A stretch of DNA of 37,095 nucleotides, from assembly GCA_903952145.1 (NCBI GenBank), contig CAJBES010000281.1:1-37095 (forward strand). Reading direction: 5' to 3'. Source of the stretch: an uncultured Opitutaceae bacterium. Its GTDB lineage: Bacteria; Verrucomicrobiota; Verrucomicrobiia; Opitutales; Opitutaceae. Shown one piece after another: positions 1 to 7,983 of the stretch. The position numbers and the translations under genes were made by a program. The notes below the pieces were generated by a model, which ran no database searches, was not told where the DNA came from, and worked only from the letters and a program-made list of their open reading frames with translations. The first letter of the stretch is position 1, and every line of letters begins with the position of its first letter.

Positions 1-1
1 C

Positions 2-1333
2 ATGGCGCGATACCCGGCGGATCGGGAGGGACGTCTTTTACTGGCGCAACTGTATGCCGATAATCAGCGCGAAGATCTTGCCAAAGAATTACTAAAGAAA
101 GGACTTGAATATCACCCGACTGATCCCGAATACGCCCGGGTTCTGTTCGCCTACCTGCTCAGTGTGCAAGCGGATGAAGAGGTGATCAGGCTGGGCGAAG
201 CAATCCAACGGTCACCGGCTGGAGGGTCCACTCCTTTGGGCGGGGTCGCACGCTTCGGCGTGGCCACCGCGTGCTATCACCGGGGTTACTTTGACCGCGC
301 TGAAGGTTACCTTGCCGCACCCGATCTCCGGGCGACCCAGAAGGGTCGCCTGCTGGAGGCAAAAATCCAGTGGGAACGCGGATACCCCGAGTTGGCACTG
401 CATCAACTCCGCACCCTCGCGGAGGATTTTCCCGGCGACGATGAGATTTACATCCAACTCTCCGCCTACTTGCGGCAAAACCGGCACTTTGACGAAGCCC
501 ACCAGCTGACCTTGGTTTTTCAAATGGCGCGGCCGGATTCAGCCCAACCCCGCATCGATTTGCTCCACGATTATGCGCGTGCAGTCAACACCGCGGCCCT
601 CCGGCAGACGGCCGCAGAGATTCTGCGGCTCTTCTCCCGCGATGAAAGGAACCTCCTGGCTTTGGGCGATTTTGCTGCGACCACGGGCCAACCCGCTCTC
701 GCCCGACAGGTCCGGGCCCGATTGACCGCCGGCAGTCGCTCCGGAGAGAGCGCCGCCTTGCTCACCATGGAAGCTCTGATCGTCGCCAAAGAATATCCGG
801 CGGCACTGGCCTTGGCGGAGGAACTGGCGGGACAGACCCCGCCCCTCAGCCCCCGTCTGCAAAATCTCAGCCAGGGGCTTGGGGCCATCGCCCACTACGG
901 CAATAACGACCCCGAAGCCGGCCGGCTGGCGCTCAGCCGCTTCGTGGCCGGGGCCAACTTGCGCGCCGGCAATCTGCTCGCGATCGCCAACCGTCTCCGG
1001 GAGGTGGGCGCCCGGCCTCAGGCCAGGGACCTGCTGGCCCGTGCCGCTGTCACCGATCCGGGCAACCAACCCGTGCTCAGCCGGCTGATCGAGTTGGAAA
1101 TTGTGCAGGGTGATTTCGAGGCCCTGCCCGCCCATCTGCTGCACCTGCTCGCGATGCGGAAACCTTCCCGTGACCTCCTCGCGCGCGCCGGCGGCCTCCT
1201 TGGCAGCGACCGGTTCATCTTCTCACGCGAACGGTTCGCCGCACTCGATGCCATCAAGGCGCACCTCGCCCTCCCCGTTAAGCCGACCCGCCGCGGGTGC
1301 AGCAGCCCGGCGAGTGCGGACCGCCACCAATAA
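2..1333 (+). CDS. TPR-repeat protein, 5' end outside the window
   Basis: The frame is open from the window edge. The first Met codon (position 2) already lies within repeat-like sequence, so the true start is probably upstream. The 443 visible residues are almost entirely helical tetratricopeptide-like pairs (for example LLLAQLYADNQREDLAKELL and the Ala/Leu-rich pairs through residue 400), with no catalytic motif and no membrane segment. Such proteins are scaffolds for protein contacts; the partner cannot be told from here. The gene converges on hisC. A weak stem (AACCG at 1338-1342 with CGGTT at 1349-1353, then ATTT) follows the stop and could help end transcription. Confidence 0.75.
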   Translation: MARYPADREGRLLLAQLYADNQREDLAKELLKKGLEYHPTDPEYARVLFAYLLSVQADEEVIRLGEAIQRSPAGGSTPLGGVARFGVATACYHRGYFDRAEGYLAAPDLRATQKGRLLEAKIQWERGYPELALHQLRTLAEDFPGDDEIYIQLSAYLRQNRHFDEAHQLTLVFQMARPDSAQPRIDLLHDYARAVNTAALRQTAAEILRLFSRDERNLLALGDFAATTGQPALARQVRARLTAGSRSGESAALLTMEALIVAKEYPAALALAEELAGQTPPLSPRLQNLSQGLGAIAHYGNNDPEAGRLALSRFVAGANLRAGNLLAIANRLREVGARPQARDLLARAAVTDPGNQPVLSRLIELEIVQGDFEALPAHLLHLLAMRKPSRDLLARAGGLLGSDRFIFSRERFAALDAIKAHLALPVKPTRRGCSSPASADRHQ

Positions 1334-1385
1334 GTCGAACCGGCAGGGCGGTTATTTCACCTCCGCGAAGCGTGCAGCGAACAGG

Positions 1386-2477
1386 CTAACGCAGGATCGC
1401 CGCCAGGTCGCGCAGCAGGCGTTCGTTCTGGGCGCTCGTGCCCACCGTCACCCGCACCCACTCGGGCAGGCCGTAGGATTTGACCGGACGCACGATCACG
1501 CCGCGCCGTTGCAAGGCATCGAACACGCGGTTACCGTCCCCCACCCGCACCAGAATGAAATTGCCCACGCTGGGCACGAACTCGAGCCCCAGCCGCCCGA
1601 ACCCCGCGCCAAGTTGCGCCATGCCCGCGTGGTTTTCCCGCCGGCAGCGCGCTGTGAATTCGCGGTCGTCGAGCGCGGCGACCGCCGCCGCCTGACCGAT
1701 GGCATTCACGTTGAAAGGCTGGCGCACCCGGTTCAGGAGCGCCGCCATATCGGCGCTGGCGTAACCGTAACCGATCCGGAGCGCCGCCAGGCCGTAGATC
1801 TTGGAGAAGGTCCGCAAACAGATCATATTCCGCCCCTCGGCAATCAGCGGACGCAGGTCCGGAGGTGACTCAAGATATTCCGCATAGGCCTCGTCGAACA
1901 CGCAAACGACATGGTCCGGCAGGCCACGGGCAAAAGCGAGCAGTTCGGCTTCAGTGTTGGCCGTGCCCGTCGGGTTATTGGGGCTCGGCACAAAGACCAG
2001 CCGTGTCCGCGGTGTGATGGCGGCCGCGAGGTTGGCCAGCACATGGCAGTGGTTGACGAGGGGCACCTCCACGGCTTTCGCGCCAAAAAGCAGCGTGACC
2101 AGCTTGTAGACGACAAAGGCGGGATTCCCCATCACGACCTCATCGCCCGGGCGTAAAAACACATGCCCCAACAGCTCAATGAGCTCGTTCGACCCGTTGC
2201 CGATGACAAACTGCTCCGGCTTCAGGCCCCATACTTCCGCCAATTTGCGTCGCAGCACAAAGCCGCCGCCGTCCGGATAGAGTTCACCTTGGGCCAGCGC
2301 GACGTGGGCCGCCGCGAGCGCCTTGGGTGAGGGGCCAAACGGATTCTCGTTGGAGGCCAGCTTGATGATGCCGGCAGGGTCCAGGCCGAGCTCACGCGCC
2401 ACCTCTTCAATGGGTTTCCCCGGTTCGTAAACCGGCTGCGTGCGCACTTCAGGTTTCGCGAGAGACTCGAGGTTCAT
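1386..2477 (-). CDS. hisC: Histidinol-phosphate aminotransferase
   Basis: PLP-dependent fold-type I aminotransferase that converts imidazole-acetol phosphate and glutamate to histidinol phosphate in histidine synthesis. The 363-residue product has the family landmarks: SNENP near residue 42, SPNNPTG near 165, FDEAYAEY near 194 (Asp and Tyr contacting PLP), TFSKIYGLAALRIGY with the Schiff-base Lys at 226, and the C-terminal substrate Arg region WVRVTVGT. The ATG at 2477 (MNLESLAK) was chosen over an upstream in-frame ATG at 2513, because the extra 12 residues look non-coding and the new N terminus fits the family. It lies 53 bp downstream of the HAD phosphatase gene on the same strand. Related aromatic aminotransferases share this fold, so substrate preference is inferred. 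Confidence 0.9.
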   Translation of the reverse strand: MNLESLAKPEVRTQPVYEPGKPIEEVARELGLDPAGIIKLASNENPFGPSPKALAAAHVALAQGELYPDGGGFVLRRKLAEVWGLKPEQFVIGNGSNELIELLGHVFLRPGDEVVMGNPAFVVYKLVTLLFGAKAVEVPLVNHCHVLANLAAAITPRTRLVFVPSPNNPTGTANTEAELLAFARGLPDHVVCVFDEAYAEYLESPPDLRPLIAEGRNMICLRTFSKIYGLAALRIGYGYASADMAALLNRVRQPFNVNAIGQAAAVAALDDREFTARCRRENHAGMAQLGAGFGRLGLEFVPSVGNFILVRVGDGNRVFDALQRRGVIVRPVKSYGLPEWVRVTVGTSAQNERLLRDLAAILR

Positions 2478-2530
2478 GCCCCGAGTGGAACACGGAACGT
2501 TGCCGGTGCCCAAGCCTATTTCTCCCGCGG

Positions 2531-3121
2531 TCAGCGGCGGCTTGGGACCCGCACCACCTGCATGCCCGCCGAACGCGCGGCTTGGATGCCCAGTTCCGCA
2601 TCCTCGAACACGAGGCAGCGTCCGGGAGCCACGCCCAAGAGTTTTGCGGCCAGGAGAAACATGTCCGGCGCCGGCTTGCAGTGCACCACATCGTCGGCTG
2701 TCACCACGGCGCGGAAGAGCGCCGCCAAGCCCGCCACTTCGAGCGAACGCTGTACAACCGGCCGCGGGCCGCCCGAGGCCACCGCCAGCGGATGCGTCGC
2801 GGCCATGCGCCGCGCAAACGCGACCACAGGCTCAATCAGCCGCACCTGACTCTGCAACTCGGTAAAAATGGCTTCCTTGTGGTGAAACACGGCGTCCGGA
2901 TCGAGCTGCAACCCGTAGCGCTCGCCGAACAGCTCGGCCACCCGGCGCGTCGGCGTCCCGCCGAGGGCATAAAAATAGTCCTCGTCCAGCGCGTGCGGCA
3001 GACCGGCCGTGCGCATCGCCGCATCCCACGCCTGGAAATGCAGGGGCATGGTGTCCAGCAGCGTGCCGTCGAGGTCAAAGATGTAGCCGTCAAAATCGCC
3101 GGCGGGAATGTCGAGCTTCAT
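2531..3121 (-). CDS. HAD-superfamily hydrolase, beta-phosphoglucomutase-like
   Basis: Haloacid-dehalogenase-fold phosphatase or phosphomutase, subfamily IA. Motif I is FDLDGTLLDT with nucleophile Asp16 and acid/base Asp18; motif II is Ser116 in ASGGPR; motif III is Lys149 in CKPAPDMF; motif IV is VFEDAELG (Glu173, Asp174). An alpha-helical cap occupies residues about 25-90. The ATG at 3121 (MKLDIP) is preferred over an in-frame ATG 18 bp upstream. Substrate cannot be read from the sequence. Because the gene sits 53 bp upstream of hisC on the same strand, a role as a stand-in histidinol-phosphate phosphatase is possible, but the cap looks more like that of sugar-phosphate enzymes. Confidence 0.85.
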   Translation of the reverse strand: MKLDIPAGDFDGYIFDLDGTLLDTMPLHFQAWDAAMRTAGLPHALDEDYFYALGGTPTRRVAELFGERYGLQLDPDAVFHHKEAIFTELQSQVRLIEPVVAFARRMAATHPLAVASGGPRPVVQRSLEVAGLAALFRAVVTADDVVHCKPAPDMFLLAAKLLGVAPGRCLVFEDAELGIQAARSAGMQVVRVPSRR

Positions 3122-3220
3122 GTGGAGCGGGCACCACACCGGGCCGCCGCCATGCTGGCAACAGGAGTTTTTGGCGACCGGCGTGACAGGCCTGGTTCCG
3201 CGAGCCTCGCCCGGGTGTGC

Positions 3221-4327
3221 TCAGCGGGAAGGCGGGATCGGATTGTCGGCTGCCGCCGCGAACCAACGCCGCTTGAACCAAAAGGCGACATGCACGAGTC
3301 CGATCAAGGCAGGAACCTCGATCAGCGGCCCCACCACGGCGGCGAAGGCCACGCCGGAGTTAAGCCCAAAAACGGCGATGGCCACGGCGATCGCCAGTTC
3401 GAAGTTGTTCCCCGCCGAGGTGAACGCGAGCGAGGCGGAGCGCGGATAATCCGCCCCCAGTTTTTTCGCCATGAGAAAACTCACGAGGAACATGATCGCG
3501 AAGTAGAGGCAGAGCGGGAGGGCGATGCGCAGGACATCGAGCGGGAGCTGCACGATCGCCTCACCCTTGAAGGTGAACATCACCACGATCGTAAAGAGGA
3601 GGGCGCTCAGCGTGAGCGGCGAGATGCGCGGGATGAACACCCGCTCATACCAGTCCTCGCCCTTCAGCGGCACGAGCAGCACCCGGCTCAGCACCCCGGC
3701 GGCAAAGGGGATGCCAAGGTAGATCATCACGCTCCAAAAGATGTCACTCATCACCACGGGCACGACCACACCGGCCAGGCCAAAGTAGGGCGGCAGCACC
3801 GTGATGAAAAGCCAGGCATAGAAACTGTAGAACAAAATCTGCGCGATGCTGTTGAGTGCGACCAGTCCCGCCGCGTATTCCCGGCTGCCCCTGGCGAGTT
3901 CGTTCCACACGAGCACCATCGCGATGCACCGGGCAATGCCGACCAGAATGAGGCCGACCATGTAGTCCGGGTGATCGCGCAACAACAGCACGGCGAGCAG
4001 GAACATGAGGACCGGTCCGACCACCCAGTTCTGCACCAGTGAGAGGGTGAGGATGCGGGTGTCCGCGAAGACCTTGGGGAGCTGGCCATACTTCACCTTC
4101 GCCAGTGGCGGATACATCATGAGGATCAGGCCGACGGCGATGGGCAGATTCGTGGTCCCGACGGTCATGGGCGCGAAAAACGCCTCGGGGTCCGTGAGCA
4201 CAAAGTGGCCCAGGGCCACGCCCAGCCCCATGGCGGCGAAAATCCAGACCGTGAGATAACGGTCGAGAAAGGACATGCTTTTTGCGACGGAGTCGGACTG
4301 GGGGGCGGTATTCGCTGGTGCTTTCAT
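3221..4327 (-). CDS. acr3: Acr3-family arsenite efflux permease
   Basis: Inner-membrane As(III)/H+ antiporter of the Acr3 (BART) superfamily, 368 residues with about ten hydrophobic segments. The conserved Cys of TM4 is visible at residue 134 in [13 protein letters not shown], and the conserved TM9 Glu at 337 in [13 protein letters not shown]; both positions are essential in studied Acr3 proteins. It is the last gene of the arsenic island. Its ATG overlaps the stop of the upstream FmdB-like gene by four bases (ATGA), so the two are probably translationally coupled. A nearby arsA suggests the permease may be driven by ATP through ArsA, as ArsA is known to partner with ArsB and, in some bacteria, Acr3. 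Confidence 0.95.
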   Translation of the reverse strand: MKAPANTAPQSDSVAKSMSFLDRYLTVWIFAAMGLGVALGHFVLTDPEAFFAPMTVGTTNLPIAVGLILMMYPPLAKVKYGQLPKVFADTRILTLSLVQNWVVGPVLMFLLAVLLLRDHPDYMVGLILVGIARCIAMVLVWNELARGSREYAAGLVALNSIAQILFYSFYAWLFITVLPPYFGLAGVVVPVVMSDIFWSVMIYLGIPFAAGVLSRVLLVPLKGEDWYERVFIPRISPLTLSALLFTIVVMFTFKGEAIVQLPLDVLRIALPLCLYFAIMFLVSFLMAKKLGADYPRSASLAFTSAGNNFELAIAVAIAVFGLNSGVAFAAVVGPLIEVPALIGLVHVAFWFKRRWFAAAADNPIPPSR

Positions 4328-4563
4328 GATGAATCTGGTTGATCAGCGACAGGCAGCCAGTCAGGGCTGCCGGACGCCCTAGAGGTCCCGCTCGTCGGCT
4401 TGGCGCTAAGCCCTCCGAAACCGCCCAGCACGACCCGTCGGATTGGCTCGCCGGTGGCCAGATGCTTTATGCGCGGCTCATCCTGCCTCCTCTGCCTGAT
4501 CTCGAAATGGCGCGGCTTTTTACCGGGCTTTGGCGGGAGCGTTTCGTAAACGTAAGTCGTCAT
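4324..4563 (-). CDS. FmdB-like small protein lacking zinc-ribbon cysteines
   Basis: 79 residues beginning [14 protein letters not shown]. The order TYxYE, FEIRQ, a central [16 protein letters not shown] block and a Gly/Ser-rich tail match the layout of FmdB-type regulatory zinc ribbons (TYEYRC...FE..Q...CP.CG..VRR..SGG). All four zinc-binding cysteines are absent, being replaced by a Pro/Lys-rich loop and a HLATGEP turn. The start at 4563 was preferred over an ATG 66 bp upstream, which would run into arsA. It lies 16 bp after arsA and overlaps acr3 by four bases. Function is unknown; the position suggests an accessory role in ArsA-Acr3 efflux. The resemblance is by eye. Confidence 0.7.
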   Translation of the reverse strand: MTTYVYETLPPKPGKKPRHFEIRQRRQDEPRIKHLATGEPIRRVVLGGFGGLSAKPTSGTSRASGSPDWLPVADQPDSS

Positions 4564-4579
4564 GGCGCTCGTCGGGCTG

Positions 4580-6382
4580 TCAGTTGAGGACTGCGGTTTG
4601 AAAAAGCTGGCGGAGTTTTTCCGGGCCAACGGGTTCCTCCGCCACCCAGGGCACGATGGCGGTGCGCTTGGAGAGCCGGTCGGCCACTTCGCGGATGTAA
4701 GGCAGTTCGTTGCGACCGCGCGCCACGAGCAGCGGATCGCGCGAGCCGCTTTCAGCGAAGCTCTGGTTGATGACCCACGCGAACGGCTCGATTTGCGCCC
4801 GCCGCAAGTCGGCTTGCAGCGCCGCGGCCTCGTGCACCGGCGTGGCTTCGGGCAGCGTCACGACCAGCACGCGGGTGAACTCGGCGTCGCGCAGCCGGGG
4901 CAACAATTGGCGCACTTCCTCCGACAGATCGCTCGTCTTGCGCGCGATTTCGCGATGATAGGACTCCGTGGCGTCGAGGAGCAGCAAAGTGTGTCCGGTC
5001 GGCGCGGTGTCGAGCACCACGAAGGCGTCCTTGCCCTGCGCCACCGTGCGGGCAAAGGCGCGGAACACGGCAATCTCCTCGGTGCAGGGCGAACGGAGAT
5101 CCTCTTCAAGCAGGGCCCGCCCGCTGGCGTCGAGACTCTTGCCGGCGGTGCTCATCACCTGCCCGACGTAGGCGCGCGTCTCGGCCTGCGGGTCAATCCG
5201 GCTGACATCCAATCCCTCAATCTGCCCTGCGGCCGCGGCCACATGTGCCGCCGGATCGGTCGTACTGAGTTGCACCTTGTGTCCGCGCCTCGCCAGTTCC
5301 GTCGCGATCGCGGCGGCGACGGTCGTCTTGCCCACCCCACCCTTGCCCATAGTCATGATGAGGCCCCGGCCGGCTTGGACAAAGTCGTCCACCAAGTCAT
5401 TCAGCGATTCCAGCGCAGGCAACGCGGGACGCGGCCCGTTTTCCGCCGGCGCTTCGGCCGCGTTGTTCTGTGCAAGCGCCCGCAGCGCCGGTAGGCCGAG
5501 CAGATTGTGTGCGCGCAACGGCACCTCGGTTACCGGCAGGCTCGCGAGGAAGGTCGCACTCGCCGTCAACGCCTTCGCTCCCCGACTTGCCAGCGCCATC
5601 GCCACCGGGTCGGAGTCCGAGACTTTGAACAGCCCGTTCAGGATGAGCCTTTGGTTGCGCACGCCGATGGCGGCGAGTTCACCACTGGTGCGCTCGGCCT
5701 CGGCGAGCGCGGCCGGTTGCGCGCGACTCACCAGCACCAGCGTCGTGCGCTGGCCATCGGCGAGGGCCGCGACGGCGTTCTCGTAAATCACCCGCTGCTT
5801 CTGCAAACCCGCCAACGGCCCGAGACAGGAATTGCCGGTGGTGTTGGTGCCGAGAAAGCCGGTCCACGCCGTGGGCAGAGTAATCAACCGCAACGTGTGC
5901 CCGGTCGGCGCCGTGTCGAAGAGGACGTGATCGAATTCGGCGGTGGCCTCAGGCTGGCCGAGCAGCCGCGAGAATTCATCGAAGGCCGCGATCTCCATCG
6001 TGCAGGCGCCGGAGAGTTGCTCCTCCATGCCGCGCACGATCGCGTCCGGCAGTTTGCCGCGATACGGGCCGACAAGCTTTTCGCGATAAGCCGCCGCGGC
6101 CGCCGTCGGATCGATGTTCAACGCCAGGAGATTCGGCACGCCGGGAATCGGCGTGGGCGCCGAGGTCAACTGCTGGCCCAGCACCTCATCAAGATTGGAC
6201 GCCGGGTCGGTGCTCACCAGCAACACGCGCCGGCCCCGGTCGGCCAAGGCAATGGCGGAAGCGCAGGCCAGCGAGGTTTTGCCGACACCGCCCTTGCCGG
6301 TGAAGAACAGGAAACGTGGCGGTGCGGCGAGCAACGTCGCCAGCCCCTGCGGACGGGAAGGGGTGGTGGCGACAGAATTCAT
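4580..6382 (-). CDS. arsA: Arsenite-stimulated ATPase ArsA (tandem ATPase)
   Basis: Cytoplasmic ATPase that takes As(III) from ArsD and energises efflux. The 600-residue product has two homologous halves: Walker A GKGGVGKT at 29-36 and at 346-353, each with a downstream DTAPTGHT switch (156-163 and 458-465). The three metalloid-binding cysteines of E. coli ArsA (113, 172, 422) have clear counterparts at 127 (SGACTMEIAAF), 186 (NSCLGPLAG) and 433 (SPCTEEIAVF), so it should bind As(III) in the usual way. I chose the ATG at 6382 (MNSVATT), 16 bp after arsD; an ATG at 6487 would add a low-complexity Ala/Pro stretch lying inside arsD. Length is close to the usual 583 residues. Confidence 0.96.
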   Translation of the reverse strand: MNSVATTPSRPQGLATLLAAPPRFLFFTGKGGVGKTSLACASAIALADRGRRVLLVSTDPASNLDEVLGQQLTSAPTPIPGVPNLLALNIDPTAAAAAYREKLVGPYRGKLPDAIVRGMEEQLSGACTMEIAAFDEFSRLLGQPEATAEFDHVLFDTAPTGHTLRLITLPTAWTGFLGTNTTGNSCLGPLAGLQKQRVIYENAVAALADGQRTTLVLVSRAQPAALAEAERTSGELAAIGVRNQRLILNGLFKVSDSDPVAMALASRGAKALTASATFLASLPVTEVPLRAHNLLGLPALRALAQNNAAEAPAENGPRPALPALESLNDLVDDFVQAGRGLIMTMGKGGVGKTTVAAAIATELARRGHKVQLSTTDPAAHVAAAAGQIEGLDVSRIDPQAETRAYVGQVMSTAGKSLDASGRALLEEDLRSPCTEEIAVFRAFARTVAQGKDAFVVLDTAPTGHTLLLLDATESYHREIARKTSDLSEEVRQLLPRLRDAEFTRVLVVTLPEATPVHEAAALQADLRRAQIEPFAWVINQSFAESGSRDPLLVARGRNELPYIREVADRLSKRTAIVPWVAEEPVGPEKLRQLFQTAVLN

Positions 6383-6398
6383 CTTGGTGTGCGCCGGT

Positions 6399-7040
6399 TC
6401 AGCCGCAGCAGCGTTTGCCGGCGGCAGGACTGGCTGCGGCGTCGCCGCCGCAGCAACCGCCTGCGGAGTTCTCTTCACGGTCGCCACCGCAGCAGCCAGA
6501 GGCTTCGGCCGGTGTCACGGGGATCAGCCGGACAGCCAGGCGGAGGATGGACTGGTGCGGTGCGTCCTTGACGCGTTTCGCGAGGTCAACCGCCGCGGCC
6601 ATGTCATCCGTGCTCACACCGAGCTTTTCAGCCTCGCGCACATGGTAATGCAGGCAGGGTTCACAGTTCGACGCCACCGCCGCACCGATCGCGATGAGCT
6701 CGGCCACCGCCGGGGTCACGAGACCCGCCGCTTCGGCCGCAAGCCCGGCAGCGGTCGCCAGTTCGATCCGGGTGGGATACGCTCCGCTGGCGATCATTTC
6801 ATCCCCGGCGAACACGAGCGGCAACGCTGTTTCACCCCGGGTGGTGAGCGCGGCTTTGACGGCCTCATTCTCCACGAACGCAGCCGGGGTTTGCGACAGG
6901 CTGTGTCGGACGACCGTGACGCCGCGCTCCTGCAGCCATTTTAGGTCGGCGGCAAATTGCACGAGTTTCGGGTCCACTTCGGGTCCGCATACGCCGCTGG
7001 AACAGCACATGGCGGGATCATAGATGGTGATGGTTTTCAT
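6399..7040 (-). CDS. arsD: ArsD arsenic metallochaperone fused to an AhpD-like domain
   Basis: ArsD passes As(III) to ArsA. Residues 1-100 are a full ArsD domain with the essential triad Cys12, Cys13 and Cys18 in MCCSSGVCG. Residues about 105-170 are a second domain of the carboxymuconolactone decarboxylase/AhpD type: Glu114, Cys126 and Cys129 (NCEPC), and His133 sit at the same relative spacing as AhpD Glu118, Cys130, Cys133 and His137. The tail carries three CC pairs (183-184, 196-197, 211-212), like the C-terminal Cys pairs of E. coli ArsD. At 213 residues it is nearly twice the usual ArsD length. The AhpD part could reduce or recycle dithiols on the chaperone; that is inference. Confidence 0.93.
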   Translation of the reverse strand: MKTITIYDPAMCCSSGVCGPEVDPKLVQFAADLKWLQERGVTVVRHSLSQTPAAFVENEAVKAALTTRGETALPLVFAGDEMIASGAYPTRIELATAAGLAAEAAGLVTPAVAELIAIGAAVASNCEPCLHYHVREAEKLGVSTDDMAAAVDLAKRVKDAPHQSILRLAVRLIPVTPAEASGCCGGDREENSAGGCCGGDAAASPAAGKRCCG

Positions 7041-7058
7041 AAAAAAAGGGAGATGAGG

Positions 7059-7523
7059 TCAGCAGCAGGCTGGTTTGGGCATGGACTTCAGGGCATCGCG
7101 CCGGCCGTCGGCGTAGGACTCGAAGGCGCGCCGGATCTCGTCGCGCACGCGACGGAACACCGCCAGCTTCTCCTCCTCGGTGCCGGTCGCATGCGCCGGG
7201 TCGTCGAAGGGCCAGTGGTGGCGGTTCACCTGGCCGGGAAACATCGGACAGGCCTGGTCGGCGTTGCCACAGACGGTGATCACCGTTTCGACCTTCGCCG
7301 AGAGGAATTCGTTCATGTGCTTCGACGTGTGCGCGGAGATGTCGATGCCGATCTCCTGCATCACCCGGATGCCCAGCGGATGCACATAACCGGCGGGTTT
7401 GGAGCCGGCGCTGGCGACCGTGAGGATGTCGCCCGCGGCGGCGCGGAGGACGCCCTCGGCGAGATGCGAGCGACACGAGTTGCCGGTGCAAAGGATGAGG
7501 ATGGTGGGTTTGGTCGTGGCCAT
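7059..7523 (-). CDS. arsC: Thioredoxin-coupled arsenate reductase
   Basis: Low-molecular-weight tyrosine-phosphatase-fold arsenate reductase (B. subtilis/S. aureus pI258 type), 154 residues. The P-loop Cys12-X5-Arg18 is CTGNSCRS; the redox pair is Cys85 and Cys92 in [10 protein letters not shown], matching Cys82 and Cys89 of the B. subtilis enzyme; the catalytic Asp-Pro is in FDDPA. It reduces As(V) to As(III) with electrons from thioredoxin, which fits the thioredoxins encoded upstream. The C terminus ends PACC, an extra Cys pair. The ATG at 7523 (MATTKPT) lies 13 bp after arsR1; longer in-frame starts overlap arsR1 and look non-coding. Confidence 0.95.
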   Translation of the reverse strand: MATTKPTILILCTGNSCRSHLAEGVLRAAAGDILTVASAGSKPAGYVHPLGIRVMQEIGIDISAHTSKHMNEFLSAKVETVITVCGNADQACPMFPGQVNRHHWPFDDPAHATGTEEEKLAVFRRVRDEIRRAFESYADGRRDALKSMPKPACC

Positions 7524-7536
7524 GGGAGAAGATGGG

Positions 7537-7917
7537 TCAGCAACGGGCCCCGGTTGCGCAGCCGCAGGGGCTGGTTTCGGCGAACTTCGGCGCAAGTTTT
7601 TTCCGCCGCGCCAGGTCGGCGCGAAACACGGCATTGTCCTGCGCACAGTCCTGCAGGCAGGCGAGATTGGCCCGGAGCTCCCGGTCGGGCTTAGCGGGCA
7701 GCGCATAGACCATCCAGTTGCCCTGCCGCTCGCACTCGACGAGCCCGCGCCCGCGCAGGTAGCCCAGATGCTTGGAAATTTTCACCTGCGGTTCCCGCAG
7801 GATTTCCTGGAAGTGGCACACGCAGAGCGGCCCCTGCGCCAGCACGTGCAGCAGACGCAACCGCGTGAGGTCGCATAGACATTCGTAGATTTTGACCAGT
7901 TCCACACCGGCCTTCAT
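7537..7917 (-). CDS. arsR: ArsR-family arsenic-responsive repressor (arsR1)
   Basis: Winged-helix ArsR/SmtB repressor, 126 residues. The metal-binding motif LCVCHF (Cys32, Cys34) lies on the helix before the recognition helix [10 protein letters not shown], the classic E. coli ArsR-type As(III) site. Further cysteines occur at 13 and 15, 87 and 91, and in the tail (118, 120, 126), so a C-terminal site is also possible. It heads arsR1-arsC-arsD-arsA-fmdB-acr3, all within 20 bp or less of each other. The ATG at 7917 was chosen; it lies inside a perfect 28-bp palindrome (7912-7939) that is the likely operator. An upstream Met at 7962 would place the palindrome inside the gene. Confidence 0.92.
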   Translation of the reverse strand: MKAGVELVKIYECLCDLTRLRLLHVLAQGPLCVCHFQEILREPQVKISKHLGYLRGRGLVECERQGNWMVYALPAKPDRELRANLACLQDCAQDNAVFRADLARRKKLAPKFAETSPCGCATGARC

Positions 7918-7939
7918 ATTCCTGTACAGGAATATGAAG
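7912..7939. promoter_or_regulatory. Probable ArsR1 operator: perfect 28-bp palindrome over the arsR1 start
   Basis: A perfect inverted repeat without a loop, arms CTTCATATTCCTGT and its complement, centred between 7925 and 7926. It contains the arsR1 start codon. Overlap with the start suggests that ArsR1 binding blocks its own transcription. Confidence 0.7.
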
Positions 7940-7948
7940 CAAGCTTCA
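7935..7948. promoter_or_regulatory. Second inverted repeat beside the arsR1 operator
   Basis: Arms TGAAGC and GCTTCA separated by AA, overlapping the right end of the 28-bp palindrome. It may extend the ArsR1 site or be a second half-operator. A further inverted repeat, CGTCAC (7957-7962) and GTGACG (7969-7974), lies just upstream near the ccdA stop. Confidence 0.4.
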
Positions 7949-7983
7949 AACCGGCCCGTCACGCGATTGTGACGCGGCCTGAT

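Noticed and set aside
2582-4042. Open frame of 486 codons on the plus strand
   Set aside because: Antisense to the HAD and acr3 genes, which have clear motifs; its own sequence is His/Asp/Glu-rich noise.
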